From positions 1 through 64,000 of the forward strand of contig JACJNX010000028.1 of NCBI GenBank assembly GCA_014695255.1: a stretch of DNA of 64,000 nucleotides. The letters run 5' to 3'. Under the pieces are notes generated by a model. The model was not told the DNA's origin. It did no database searches and saw nothing but the letters and a program-made list of their open reading frames with translations. Position numbers and translations under genes: made by a program. Shown here one piece after another: positions 8,357-18,223 of this stretch (position 1 is its first letter; each line of letters opens with the position of its first letter). This DNA is from Cyanobacteria bacterium FACHB-63. GTDB taxonomy: Bacteria; Cyanobacteriota; Cyanobacteriia; Leptolyngbyales; Leptolyngbyaceae.

Positions 8357-9772
8357 CAGACAAACATCTTGAGACAAACTAGAACGAGGTTTGTGGTTCG
8401 GCGATCTCTGAGCGGTCAGGAATTTCACGCCCAATGACACACTAAGCACGATCGCGCAGGTGACTCCAATAATCCAGTAGCGCTGAGAAGGTTTTTGGGA
8501 AGCTTTAGACTTCACCGGAACAATCAGCGCTTTTATTTGATTGAGATTATGAGTGCTAAAAGCAAGGCTGACAGCGCATTCCGGGTTCGTGCTTCGCTTG
8601 GCTAGATCAGTTCTGATTGCTAAAGCATCCTTGAGCGTATCGTGTCCGTTGGTGACTTCTTGCTGACAAAACGCCAAGGTTCCCAATTGATGAAGCGCCC
8701 ATGCTTCGGTTGCTTCATCCCCTAATGCCCACGCTGCTGCTAAGCTGCACCGCAAGAGTTTTGACCAACTCCCCCACAATTTCGTAGTTGCAAACTCACA
8801 TTCAACCGATCGCACTATTTCAATCACTTCTGCTGATCGCCGTTGGTTTGTCCCCCACTGCACTGCAACCATCAGCAACTCCCGCTCCTGAATGATCGCA
8901 TCTGACTGAGTTCGAATCCAATTCAGAACATAGTCCAGCACGCCCTCCATCCAAGCATCTGAAGTCCGGTAGGGCGATCGCAACCGATAGCGCTCTCGTT
9001 CGACTTGAATCAGATGTAGATCAATCAGCTTGCTCAAGTCCGAGGAGGAAGCCTTTGCGATCGCAGCAATCTGCTCTACCCTGAGTGGAACTCCAACGGT
9101 TGCCAATAGTTCAAGAATGGCACTCTCTTCATCCGTTCGTGTGCTCACATCGGGTTCAATTTGCTCAGGAATCTCGATTGCGAGATTCGCTTGAGCAAAC
9201 CGTCGTCCGATCGAGGCAACTACAAATCGGCTCTGAGGCAACCATCGTTGAAGCTGTTCGAGTTCTGTTGCAGTAAGGTGCGAATGATCCAGCAGAATCA
9301 AAGCTTGACGATCGCTCAGTCCTGCTCGAATCTCTGCTCTTGATGGCTTCGCCTCTGAAGAAACTCGGTAAAACTGTTCAAAAATCGTCTGTAGCAGATC
9401 CTCGATCGGATCAAGCTGGTCTAAATACAGAATTCCATGTGGATAAGCTTGCTGCAATTCAGGCTGATGTGCCAACGATCGCAGTAGCGCTACCTTTCCA
9501 AACCCTCTGCCGCAAACTTCTATCGATCGCTGCGCTTTGAGCGCCGTTAAAGCTTGCGAGAGTGTTGCTTCATCCACTGCTTCAACCAAGCATGGCAAAA
9601 TCAACGCTGGCATCGGCATTAACTCAAAAGTGCGTGCCTCAACCGGCATCGCCCGTAACACGACCCCACATTTAGATCCAATCAAGCATTCACACTCTTC
9701 AAGCAGGAGACGAGCGACAACGGTTTGACTCAATGCGGTCTCGATTGTGCTGGAAAAGGCTGAACGAGACAT
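8336..9772 (-). CDS. STAND/NTPase-like protein with degenerate P-loop, helical repeats and C-terminal membrane anchor
   Basis: The 478-residue protein resembles a signal-transduction NTPase. Near residue 90 it has GRGFGKVALLRSLA, where a Walker A would read GxxGxGKT/S; the final Thr/Ser is Val. ALILLDHSHL, further on, resembles Walker B. A winged-helix-like segment (LLATVGVPLRVEQIAAIAKAS) follows, then TPR-like helices around AWALHQLGTLAFCQQEV. One membrane helix, WIIGVTCAIVLSVSLGVKFL, lies near the C-terminus. The ATG at 9772 is preferred to a TTG at 9799. It may bind nucleotide weakly or act as a scaffold; the partner is unknown. Confidence 0.6.
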   Translation of the reverse strand: MSRSAFSSTIETALSQTVVARLLLEECECLIGSKCGVVLRAMPVEARTFELMPMPALILPCLVEAVDEATLSQALTALKAQRSIEVCGRGFGKVALLRSLAHQPELQQAYPHGILYLDQLDPIEDLLQTIFEQFYRVSSEAKPSRAEIRAGLSDRQALILLDHSHLTATELEQLQRWLPQSRFVVASIGRRFAQANLAIEIPEQIEPDVSTRTDEESAILELLATVGVPLRVEQIAAIAKASSSDLSKLIDLHLIQVERERYRLRSPYRTSDAWMEGVLDYVLNWIRTQSDAIIQERELLMVAVQWGTNQRRSAEVIEIVRSVECEFATTKLWGSWSKLLRCSLAAAWALGDEATEAWALHQLGTLAFCQQEVTNGHDTLKDALAIRTDLAKRSTNPECAVSLAFSTHNLNQIKALIVPVKSKASQKPSQRYWIIGVTCAIVLSVSLGVKFLTAQRSPNHKPRSSLSQDVCLLFTRFS

Positions 9773-9876
9773 AATTGCACTAGCCAACTCTGCGATCAAA
9801 ATGGGAAAAAAAGAATCTCTCCCAAGGCAGATTATAATAAGCTAATTCAGCCAATCTGTCTAGATTGAGCCAAACC

Positions 9877-10386
9877 TCAATTCAGAGAACTCGATCGCAT
9901 CACCGCAAGCCCGATCGAGTCCGTCGAATCCTCTGGACCTGAGTTCACCCGCGCCAAGGTTGCTAAAAACTCTGTAACATTCTCAAACTCACAATATGCA
10001 GACGCATAGCGAATACAAGCCGCCTCGCTCAACGGCTGCAACTCTCGCAATACAAGCTCACTGATTTCATGACTTAAAATCTCGCGATTCGTGCGTTGCT
10101 GCAACAATCCTTCGATCGTACTCACAACCGTCTCAATCTGGGATGCACTAATCGCCGTTCGCTCACAAATTCGGCTCAGTGATCGCACTAGCTTTTCACG
10201 ATCGAAGCTCTCGCGATTGCCGTTCTCTTTCACCACAACCAATGGTGCAAACTCAACCCGCTCATAGGTTGTAAACCTATGATTGCACTTGAGACATTCA
10301 CGCCGCCGCCGCACACTTTGGCCCCCCTCAGCAGATCGCGACTCTAGCACTCGATTTTCCAAGTTTTGACAGGCAGGACAACGCAT
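9877..10386 (-). CDS. nrdR: Transcriptional repressor NrdR
   Basis: NrdR is an ATP/dATP-sensing zinc-ribbon repressor of ribonucleotide reductase genes. The 169-residue protein has the zinc ribbon MRCPAC...RRRECLKCNHRFTTYER with Cys3, Cys6, Cys31 and Cys34. An ATP-cone follows from about residue 45 (VVKENGNRESFDREKLVRSL). The ATG at 10386 gives the canonical M-x-C-P-x-C start; an upstream TTG at 10398 would add four residues. No ribonucleotide reductase gene lies in the window, so its targets are elsewhere. Confidence 0.96.
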   Translation of the reverse strand: MRCPACQNLENRVLESRSAEGGQSVRRRRECLKCNHRFTTYERVEFAPLVVVKENGNRESFDREKLVRSLSRICERTAISASQIETVVSTIEGLLQQRTNREILSHEISELVLRELQPLSEAACIRYASAYCEFENVTEFLATLARVNSGPEDSTDSIGLAVMRSSSLN

Positions 10387-10726
10387 AGGTTTTGTCAATA
10401 ATCATCACCTATATCATACCCCTAGCGTAGCAACTCTGGATATTTTTTTGTTTGCGCTATGGGCAGCGCAGCGCAAACGAGTCACCCCTGGAATGATGCT
10501 GTTCGATCGCACTCCTGCTCTTGATCTAGATCGCTGCCTCCTGCGATTTAGATCACAGGGATTCCGGGCATCACCGTTAGAAACGGTTGAATTCAGGGCA
10601 ACTTTACTAAAGCAAACACCGTTAGTCTGTTCCCTGACTAGCGATGTTCTAGCCCAAATGCGGTTTCGGCAATGTAACTTCGACATCCCGATTGGGCGCG
10701 TCCCACACTCAGTTGGCAAATGGCGC
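10387..10726. promoter_or_regulatory. nrdR-cyaC divergent intergenic region with hairpin
   Basis: This 340-bp region separates nrdR from cyaC. GTTTGCGCT (10450-10458) and AGCGCAAAC (10470-10478) are perfect inverted repeats with an 11-nt loop, just after a T-run. An open frame continues through the region in phase with cyaC, but its composition is unlike a protein domain, so I treat it as leader DNA. No recognisable NrdR-box or CRP site was identified with confidence. Confidence 0.5.
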
Positions 10727-13700
10727 ATGAAATCTCGTGACATTCAGAAGCAAAAATTGCTCGTCGTCGATGATGAACCAGATAATCTCGACCTGCTTTA
10801 CCGGACTTTCTACCGGGAATTTAAGGTGCTGCGGGCAGAAAACGGTCCCGCTGCACTAGATATCCTCGATCAAGAAGGCGATATCGCGGTCATTATCTCC
10901 GATCAACGAATGCCAATGATGAGTGGGACTGAGTTTCTCAGCCTCACCGTTTCAAAATATCCCGATGTCATTCGGATTATCCTTACGGGTTATACCGATG
11001 TCGAAGATTTAGTTGAGGCAATCAACTCTGGCAAGGTCTTTAAGTATGTGACCAAACCGTGGAGCGATACGGAACTGCGCGAAGTCGTCAAAAGCGCGAT
11101 CGACACTCACACGCTGCTGAGAACTCGTACAGAAGAACTGCGCCGCACTCTCCAGCGCGAATCTCTCCTCAACGCTATTACCAGGACGATCCGCAGCGCT
11201 CTTAGCTATGACGAAATTCTGCAAACGATCGTCGAAACGATCGGCAAAAACTTCGAGGTCAGCGGCGCGATCGTCTGCCCTTTTCGCGATGGTGAAATTC
11301 AAGACCAGACGTTTACCTACTGGAAAGCTGACACCCCCTCGCCAGATTTAGCGCCGACAATTTGGGAAACCTATCAGGTCGAATCGATTCCTGACGTGCA
11401 GCAGTGCGATCGCATTCAAGAGGTTCCCGATCGTCAAGCTGCTTATACCGCCGCAGAAATTCACTCGACCTTGATGGTTCCCCTGATTTGTCAGCAAGAC
11501 TTGATTGCCATTCTCGCGCTTCACGAGTGCGGCAAAAGTCGCACCTGGCAACCCGAAGAAGTTGATCTAATTCATACGGTTGCAGATCAGGCAGCACTTG
11601 CGCTTTCGCAGGCGTACAACTATGAACAAGTCCGCGCTTTGGCAAAAAGAGAAGCGTTAATCAACACGATCACAACTGCAATTCGATCAAGCCTTGATCC
11701 CCAGGATATCTTTGCCGCGATTACGCAACAGCTTGGGCAGGGGTTACAGGTCGATGGCTGTGCCTTATCACTCTGGACAGAAGATGCTGCCTTTGTGCAA
11801 TGTGTGGGGCTGCATGATTCGAGTTGGCAAGACCAAAAGCCGCCCGAAGCGCTTCTTCCGCAGTCGAGCATTCCAATCGAGGGTAACCCCGTTTTAAAAC
11901 AACTGATTGCGACGCAGCAACCCGTTGTTCTAAGCGACTTGAACGAGCATAGTGAATTCAACACCTCAGACTTTCACACTCCAGCGCGGGCGCTACTTGT
12001 CGTTCCGTTGATTACCGACGGCAAGATTATCGGTAGCATTTCGCTGCGGCAGAATTCTCGATCGCGCTACTGGCAAGCCTCAGAAATCCAACTAGCACAA
12101 TCGGTAGCCGCTCAAGCTGCGATCGCTGTACAGCAATCTCGCCTTTACCAAACCACCCGTCAGCAAGCCGAAAAGCTGCTGCAACTCGATCGTGCCAAAA
12201 CAGAGTTTTTCCAAAATATCTCACACGAGCTGCGGACTCCCTTAACCTTGATGCTCGGCCCGCTTGAAACCGCTGTTTCATCCAGTCAGGGTCTTTCGCT
12301 AGAACAGTCCACGGTTGCCCTCCGCAACTCTCGCCGTCTGCTGCGATTGGTCAATCAACTGCTGGATCTTCAGCGCCTAGATGCCGGAAGAATGCAGCCA
12401 AAGTTTCAGCCCTGTGATTTAGCAGAGTTTGTGAGACAAATTGTTGAAACCTTTCGTCCGTACTGTGAGAAAAAAGGATTGCATTTGGTAACGCAGTTGG
12501 AGCTTTGTTCGCAGGTTTATCTAGACCTCGAAAAATTTGACAAGGTGCTGTACAACTTGCTCTCGAATGCAATGAAGTTTACTCCCACAGGGGAGAGTAT
12601 TACCGTCGCTTTAGAGGCGATCGAGGAGCACTGCTGCTTAAGGGTGCGAGACACTGGAATTGGAATTCGCGAGGATCAACTGCCGCACTTGTTTGAGCGG
12701 TTCCGTCAGGCGGAGGGATCCGAAAATCGCAGCTTTGAGGGAACAGGACTGGGACTTGCACTGGTAAAAGAACTGGTCGAGCTGCACAACGGGCACATCA
12801 ACGTGGAATCAACGTATGGACAGGGAACTACATTCACAATCGACTTGAAATTAGGAGCCGATCACCTGCCGTTCGATCAGGTTGTTGAGGCTCAGTCTGA
12901 TGTGCAGACGAGTCGAGCCGCGATCGAACTTGCGGATTTGGAAGTTGAACTGCAAGACGACTGCGACCCTGAACCGCATACCATTGTGCCATCCGTGCAT
13001 GAGCATCAACCCACCATTTTGGTGGTGGATGATAACCCGGATCTCCGCTCCTATGTTTCTGGTGTACTGAGAAAACAGGGCTACCAAGTTTGGACTGCCC
13101 GCAATGGTGCAGAAGGGTTTGAGCAAGCGAGAACGCATCATCCGTCTTTAATTGTCACCGATCTGATGATGCCGATCGTGTCGGGTCTCGATATGATTCG
13201 CATGATTCGAGTGCAAGACGATCTCAAAGGCACCCCGATCGTTCTCTTAACGGCTAAAGCCGATGAAGATACGCGAATTCAAGGGGTAGAGCGGGGAGCA
13301 GACGCTTATTTAGCGAAACCGTTTAACGATCGAGAGTTGCTGGCTGAAGTCCGAAACCTCCTTGCGCTGAAAGAGAACGAGCAGCGGATTTCTCGCATTA
13401 ACACCTATCTAACTGAATCGGTTCTAAGTCGATTTCTGCCGCCAACCCTGGTTAAACGGGCTGCCCAGGGTGATCTCACCCTGGATCTTCGCCCTGAACC
13501 TCGGATGATTACAGTGTTGTTCAGCGATATTGTCGGATTTACTCAGCTTTCTAATACGCTGCGATCGCGGCGTGTGGCTGAACTTTTAAATGAATATCTC
13601 ACCGCGATGACGAGATGCGTGTTTGATAATGGCGGCACGGTTGATAAATTTATGGGCGATGCAATTCTGGCAATTTTTGGTGCGCCGGAAGAGTTGACTC

Positions 13701-14080
13701 CGAATGAACAAGTCCGACGAGCGATCGCGACTGCTCGCCAAATGTATCGGACGCTCGATCAACTCAATGCCCACTGGGAAACTCAAGGCATCGATCGCGT
13801 CCGTTTCCGCTGCGGTATTCATCAAGGAACGGCAGTGGTGGGGATGTTTGGGGGTGAAGAACGAGCGGATTACACGGCAATTGGGCCTAGCGTGAATATT
13901 GCAGCACGTCTGCAAGAGGCAGCGGCTCCGGGGTCGATCTTGATTTCTGCGGCGGTAGCGGATTATGTCGATGAAGACAACATTACTAAGGAAAGCCCGT
14001 TGAAGCTTAAGGGAGTAGATGAAACCGTTCTCACTTTTTCAATTAGTCCCTATCCGAATCAGATTCCGATGCGCCAATAA
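10727..14080 (+). CDS. cyaC: CyaC-type hybrid histidine kinase / adenylate cyclase
   Basis: This 1117-residue protein turns phosphorelay signals into cAMP. Domains in order: a receiver (KLLVVDDEPDNL, phospho-Asp in VIISDQRMP, TKPW); two GAF domains, roughly 140-300 and 320-470; a histidine kinase with His near 500 (ISHELRTP) and ATP site NLLSNAMKFTP...GTGLGLALV; a second receiver (TILVVDDNPDLRSYV, VTDLMMP, LAKPF) around 770-890; and a class III cyclase from ~925 with metal site FSDIVGFTQLS and FMGDAILAIFG. The order matches CyaC of Anabaena and Spirulina. The start at 10727 places the first receiver at the N-terminus; an in-frame extension upstream has no domain. Confidence 0.93.
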   Translation: MKSRDIQKQKLLVVDDEPDNLDLLYRTFYREFKVLRAENGPAALDILDQEGDIAVIISDQRMPMMSGTEFLSLTVSKYPDVIRIILTGYTDVEDLVEAINSGKVFKYVTKPWSDTELREVVKSAIDTHTLLRTRTEELRRTLQRESLLNAITRTIRSALSYDEILQTIVETIGKNFEVSGAIVCPFRDGEIQDQTFTYWKADTPSPDLAPTIWETYQVESIPDVQQCDRIQEVPDRQAAYTAAEIHSTLMVPLICQQDLIAILALHECGKSRTWQPEEVDLIHTVADQAALALSQAYNYEQVRALAKREALINTITTAIRSSLDPQDIFAAITQQLGQGLQVDGCALSLWTEDAAFVQCVGLHDSSWQDQKPPEALLPQSSIPIEGNPVLKQLIATQQPVVLSDLNEHSEFNTSDFHTPARALLVVPLITDGKIIGSISLRQNSRSRYWQASEIQLAQSVAAQAAIAVQQSRLYQTTRQQAEKLLQLDRAKTEFFQNISHELRTPLTLMLGPLETAVSSSQGLSLEQSTVALRNSRRLLRLVNQLLDLQRLDAGRMQPKFQPCDLAEFVRQIVETFRPYCEKKGLHLVTQLELCSQVYLDLEKFDKVLYNLLSNAMKFTPTGESITVALEAIEEHCCLRVRDTGIGIREDQLPHLFERFRQAEGSENRSFEGTGLGLALVKELVELHNGHINVESTYGQGTTFTIDLKLGADHLPFDQVVEAQSDVQTSRAAIELADLEVELQDDCDPEPHTIVPSVHEHQPTILVVDDNPDLRSYVSGVLRKQGYQVWTARNGAEGFEQARTHHPSLIVTDLMMPIVSGLDMIRMIRVQDDLKGTPIVLLTAKADEDTRIQGVERGADAYLAKPFNDRELLAEVRNLLALKENEQRISRINTYLTESVLSRFLPPTLVKRAAQGDLTLDLRPEPRMITVLFSDIVGFTQLSNTLRSRRVAELLNEYLTAMTRCVFDNGGTVDKFMGDAILAIFGAPEELTPNEQVRRAIATARQMYRTLDQLNAHWETQGIDRVRFRCGIHQGTAVVGMFGGEERADYTAIGPSVNIAARLQEAAAPGSILISAAVADYVDEDNITKESPLKLKGVDETVLTFSISPYPNQIPMRQ

Positions 14081-14172
14081 CAAGGGCGGGAACTAAATCG
14101 CGGCGATCGTAGACGAGAGAGCTAGGATAGGAACGTCGTTTCTGTTGCTTTCCGTGTGGGTGAGAGTTGGGC

Positions 14173-15321
14173 ATGGCATTTTCTGGTTTAACGGCTCGAT
14201 CGAAAGCGCAAGATTCTCCGGTACTCTGGCTGTCTTTTTTGGCTGGATCGCTTGTGGTACATCTTGCGGCAATTTTGATTGGGCGTTGGTATTTTTCTCA
14301 AACGGCAAGCCCTCCGGCTGGAATGGCTCAGGCTCCGTTAGATTTTGTGGAAATTGATCCGAATGCGTCGCCACTCAAGCAGCCGCAACAGACTGCACCT
14401 TCAAAACCGCAACCCCAAACACAAGCAAAAGCAGCGCCGCCTCAAACTTCTCCGGTGGAGCAAGCCCAGCCGCCAGACTCAATTCAGGGTCTCGCCCGTC
14501 AATCTGCACCTGAACGATCGCGCGATCCACTTGCTCCTAGCTCTGCCCCGCTGAATCCGTCAGCCGGAGCGCCGAATCGAACGCGGAGAGCGGCGGAGTC
14601 TTCACAGTCTGGACAATCTCCAGCCGAGCGATCGACTTCTAAGCAGAATTCGACGGATTCACCTCGATCAACAACAAGCCCGAACCCGGCGACAAATTCA
14701 GGCAGCAGTAATTCATCGACGACAAACCCGAACCCAACGACAAATTCAGGCAGTGGTAATTCTCAGCCTTCTACCCCATCTCCAGGAACGTCGTCCCCTT
14801 CTACGTCCCCTCCTTCATCCCAATCCCAAACTCCTGACACCACTAAACCGGAAAATCCAGGTGATGCTACAACAGGAAATCCAACGTCGCCATCGGGATC
14901 TGGAGAGCCATTGTCGATCGCAACGGGCGTTCGAGGTGAAGTCTATGGAACGCTTCAGGAAGATACTTATCGACCTGAGCAATATGCAAGAGGTACCGTT
15001 GCACTAAAATCGGCGGCTCTACCTGAAATCAAAGTAGAATTTCCAAGCAAGCTTCCGGTTAATGCTCTAGATTTGCGGTTGGGGCTTGTGATCAACTCAG
15101 AGGGACAGGTTGTCGCAGCAGATGTGCGAGAGGATAGCCCAACGCTAAAGCAAAATCCGAATCTGAATGATCCAAGAGTGCGAGCAGATATTCAGTCGGT
15201 TGTGAACGGTCTTGTGCTTCAAGCAAACGCGGACGGAAGTTTGGCATTCAATGTCAATTTGGAATCTAAAGAAGTAGATGCCTACCGAATTATGAACATT
15301 CGGCTCAATATCAATCAGTGA
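14173..15321 (+). CDS. Membrane-anchored Pro/Ser-rich TonB-like protein
   Basis: The 382-residue protein has one N-terminal membrane helix (VLWLSFLAGSLVVHLAAILIG) and then a ~210-residue low-complexity linker of Pro, Ser, Thr, Gln and Asn. Near-repeats such as TTSPNPATNSGSSNS and TTNPNPTTNSGSGNS lie inside it. A folded C-terminal ~120 residues (GVRGEVYGTLQEDTYRPEQY onward) includes DLRLGLVINSEGQVVAADV. The layout is that of TonB, which spans the periplasm to energise outer-membrane transporters, but canonical TonB motifs are not obvious. The ATG at 14173 is preferred. It follows cyaC by 92 bp on the same strand. Confidence 0.65.
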   Translation: MAFSGLTARSKAQDSPVLWLSFLAGSLVVHLAAILIGRWYFSQTASPPAGMAQAPLDFVEIDPNASPLKQPQQTAPSKPQPQTQAKAAPPQTSPVEQAQPPDSIQGLARQSAPERSRDPLAPSSAPLNPSAGAPNRTRRAAESSQSGQSPAERSTSKQNSTDSPRSTTSPNPATNSGSSNSSTTNPNPTTNSGSGNSQPSTPSPGTSSPSTSPPSSQSQTPDTTKPENPGDATTGNPTSPSGSGEPLSIATGVRGEVYGTLQEDTYRPEQYARGTVALKSAALPEIKVEFPSKLPVNALDLRLGLVINSEGQVVAADVREDSPTLKQNPNLNDPRVRADIQSVVNGLVLQANADGSLAFNVNLESKEVDAYRIMNIRLNINQ

Positions 15322-15365
15322 GGTTCATAGCTCCTGCATCTCTCAGCAAGAGCTATGGCGTTTGA

Positions 15366-17930
15366 TTAACCTTTTGCTTTTGCCTCCAGATTTTCGAGAC
15401 GGCTCTTGAGGTCTTGATTTTCTTTTTTGAGTTGATCAAGTTCCTCGCGGAGTTGTTTAACTGCCTTGTCAGACCCCGCATTTTTCTGCACGGTTTGGAT
15501 TGACTCTTCGGCAATGCGACGAACGCGCCCATCCGGAGTTTGATCGGCAAGCGATTGCAGTAGCCCGATCGCTTTAGTCGTTTCCATTTGTCCCAGCGCA
15601 ACAGCGACAGCAACTTGAGTGAGAAAGAACGTTTCGCGGGAAAGCGATTTTACTCGCTCTAAAATTCGCTCTAAGTTGATGTTGCCTTGGCCGGTGGAGA
15701 TTGTGCCAAGAGCGCGAATGGCTGCAAGACGGAGCGGTTGTGGCACTCCGGGCTGGGTGTAGTCCAGAATCAAGTTCAGTGCGGCTTCTGAGGTCTTAAG
15801 CTGGCTCAAAGCTCCGATCGCGCCTGCTCTAACGACTTCGTTCCAGCCTTGTCGCTGTTTGAGAACCGAATCGATCAGTTTTAGGGTTTGTTCTTCAGAT
15901 GCGTTGCTGAGTCCTGATGCGGCAACTTTTCCAAAGCTTCTAAGGGCAACCGCTTCGACATAGTAGCTGGCATCGCCGGTTTCGACGATCGACCCTAATG
16001 CGGCGTAGCTTTCTGGTGTCGCAATTTGGGCGAGGCTCCCGACGATCGCTCGTCTCACTCGCGCATCCGGATCGCTTAAGCCTGCAATTACGGCTTCAAC
16101 GGCTTGATCGAGTTTGATCGTGGCGAGATTTTCGGCAACTTCAGCGCGGACTCCCCAGAAGTGGTCGTTCTTCAGCGAGTCGGATAAAGCTTTTACTGCT
16201 TCGAGTCCGCCTTTTTTGGCGATCGCCTGTGCAGCATAAATCCGCGACACTGGATCAGGATCGAACTGCAATTGAGCTTTGAGTTCAGGCAGGGGATACT
16301 CTAGCTCGACGGTTTTGAGGTGATAGTTATCGACATCAAAGCTAATGAAATCGGGTTTCTTCTCTAGCGGGAAGTAGAAGCTCTGTTCTTTCTCGTGAAC
16401 TCGCACGGTAAAGGTTCTTTGATCAACCTTGCCCTCATTCACGAAGCTAATGCCGATCGGAATTTTCAGATCAAACAATTCCGATTGGGATTGTGTCACC
16501 GTGACTTTTGCAAGATTGCTATCTGAATCCCAGCTATAGCCAATTTTGAAAGCAGGATGTCCGCCGCGATAAACATACTGATCAAATAGGAAAGTGAGAT
16601 TGCGTCCGGTGGCTTTTTCGATCGCTCGTAACAAGTCGATCGTTTCAACCGTGCGGTGAGCATTGTCATTGAGAAAAGTTGCGATCGAGCGATAAAACAA
16701 CTCATCGCCTAACTGTGCTCGCATCATGTGATAAACACAAGAACCCTTCTCGTAGATATGACGATCGTAAAGCTCGATCGCTTCCCGGTAAATGTGCGTC
16801 ACGAGCGATCGACGATAGCGAGAAGCATCTTCATCAAGATACTGTCTTGCTTGACCGAGCAAGTAATATAGCGCTTCTTCTCGTCCGTACTCTTCCTCTG
16901 TCCACATCACTTCTGCATAAGAAGCCATGCCTTCTTTCACCCAAGCATGCGACCAATGCTTGATCACCACCAAATCACCGAACCATTGATGTGCCAGTTC
17001 ATGAGCAACTAGGGATTCAGTATTGCGATTGTCGATCGCCGCTCGTTCGTCGAGCAAACAGCGATCGGTTAACAAGGTCGTCGAAGTGTTTTCCATGCCG
17101 CCGAAGATAAAATCATCGACGCAGACCTGAGCATATTTGGGGAACGCATACGGATAGCCATATTTCTGACTGTAGAACTCGATCATCCGAGGCGTTTTTC
17201 CCATACTGAGACGAGCTTGATCTTCTCGCCCTTTCTCGACATAGTACGTTACAGGTTTACCGTGCCATTGATCGCGCAGTTCGGCAAAGTCTCCGATCGC
17301 CAACGTCATCAGATAGGTTGGATGAATTTCCTTTTGATGCCAGTGATAAATCTGCGTATCGCCGCGATCGTCTGTCGCGATCAGTTCACCATTCGATACA
17401 GCTATTAACGGTTTCGGAATCTCGACTCGAATTTCTGAAGTTGCTAGCTGTCCAGGATAGTCAAAGCAGGGAAACCAGAAGCGCGAGTCTTCATCTTCAC
17501 CCTGCGTCCAAACTTGGGTTGGTTTATTTGGATAGTCTGGAGTCGGTGCGATGAAATAGATACCTCGCTGCGGTTTCTCAACGTGATAGGAGATCGCTAA
17601 CTCAATCTTCTCACCGCTCTTTGTCGGCTGCTTGAGGTGAATTTGTAGCTGTTCGCCATCGTAGGCAAACGTCTGGGGAACATCATTAATCTTGACCGCT
17701 TCAATGTTCAGATTCACCGCGTCTAAAGTTAAGCGATCAAGACCATTACGAATCGGATTGAGCCGAATCGTGCAGGTTCCCTGGTAGCTTTGATTTGGGA
17801 TATTTAGAACTAGATCGAGAAAAATATGCTCTACTTGACCCGGACGATCGGGATTGTAGTGAGGACGCGCGCCCGGTAGCTCGAATGATTTGTATCCATT
17901 TTCCGTATCTGTGGAGAATTGGCTCAGCAT
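15366..17930 (-). CDS. M1-family zinc aminopeptidase with C-terminal HEAT repeats
   Basis: This 854-residue metallopeptidase removes N-terminal residues from peptides. The substrate-binding motif FGGMENTS lies near residue 277. The zinc site is HELAHQWFGDLVV near 310-322, with the downstream Glu in KEGMASYAEV. From about residue 550, HEAT-like repeats follow (DPDARVRRAIVGSLAQIATPES and similar). The last 30 residues form a Lys/Glu-rich coiled coil (QLREELDQLKKENQDLKSRL). The HEAT/coiled-coil extension is a cyanobacterial variant of M1 enzymes. It is divergent from the hetZ-like gene. Confidence 0.94.
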   Translation of the reverse strand: MLSQFSTDTENGYKSFELPGARPHYNPDRPGQVEHIFLDLVLNIPNQSYQGTCTIRLNPIRNGLDRLTLDAVNLNIEAVKINDVPQTFAYDGEQLQIHLKQPTKSGEKIELAISYHVEKPQRGIYFIAPTPDYPNKPTQVWTQGEDEDSRFWFPCFDYPGQLATSEIRVEIPKPLIAVSNGELIATDDRGDTQIYHWHQKEIHPTYLMTLAIGDFAELRDQWHGKPVTYYVEKGREDQARLSMGKTPRMIEFYSQKYGYPYAFPKYAQVCVDDFIFGGMENTSTTLLTDRCLLDERAAIDNRNTESLVAHELAHQWFGDLVVIKHWSHAWVKEGMASYAEVMWTEEEYGREEALYYLLGQARQYLDEDASRYRRSLVTHIYREAIELYDRHIYEKGSCVYHMMRAQLGDELFYRSIATFLNDNAHRTVETIDLLRAIEKATGRNLTFLFDQYVYRGGHPAFKIGYSWDSDSNLAKVTVTQSQSELFDLKIPIGISFVNEGKVDQRTFTVRVHEKEQSFYFPLEKKPDFISFDVDNYHLKTVELEYPLPELKAQLQFDPDPVSRIYAAQAIAKKGGLEAVKALSDSLKNDHFWGVRAEVAENLATIKLDQAVEAVIAGLSDPDARVRRAIVGSLAQIATPESYAALGSIVETGDASYYVEAVALRSFGKVAASGLSNASEEQTLKLIDSVLKQRQGWNEVVRAGAIGALSQLKTSEAALNLILDYTQPGVPQPLRLAAIRALGTISTGQGNINLERILERVKSLSRETFFLTQVAVAVALGQMETTKAIGLLQSLADQTPDGRVRRIAEESIQTVQKNAGSDKAVKQLREELDQLKKENQDLKSRLENLEAKAKG

Positions 17931-18223
17931 GGTCTATTTTCGCTTCTACGATTTTAAGTTTAGCGATAGTTTGATCAAACGGAGGGTTCTACGCACGATC
18001 GATACGCAAATCGATGTAATCAGTGCTACCCTGCTAGGGGTAAACTCAATACAATCCAAAGGCAGTCCAAAGCGCTTCGTATTGAATTACAAATCATTGG
18101 AACTTTGCTCCACCCAAAGGGGACAAAACTCTCGTTCCTGTTTTATTCGCTAACCACTCTAGAAACTGACACATGCTTCGCTTGTTTTTCCCGAAGCGGT
18201 ATAAGTTCGGCGTGTAGCGACTG
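17931..18223. promoter_or_regulatory. Divergent promoter region between the aminopeptidase and hetZ-like genes
   Basis: The region is 293 bp with no gene. TACCC (18027-18031) and GGGTA (18038-18042) form a short inverted repeat. The half-site CTAGGGGTA at 18034-18042 also occurs inverted at 10417-10425, upstream of nrdR and cyaC. The significance is unknown. Confidence 0.3.

Noticed and set aside
10448-10726. N-terminal 93-codon extension of cyaC
   Set aside because: The extension is open but has no domain character, and the receiver domain starts directly at the ATG at 10727, as in known CyaC proteins.
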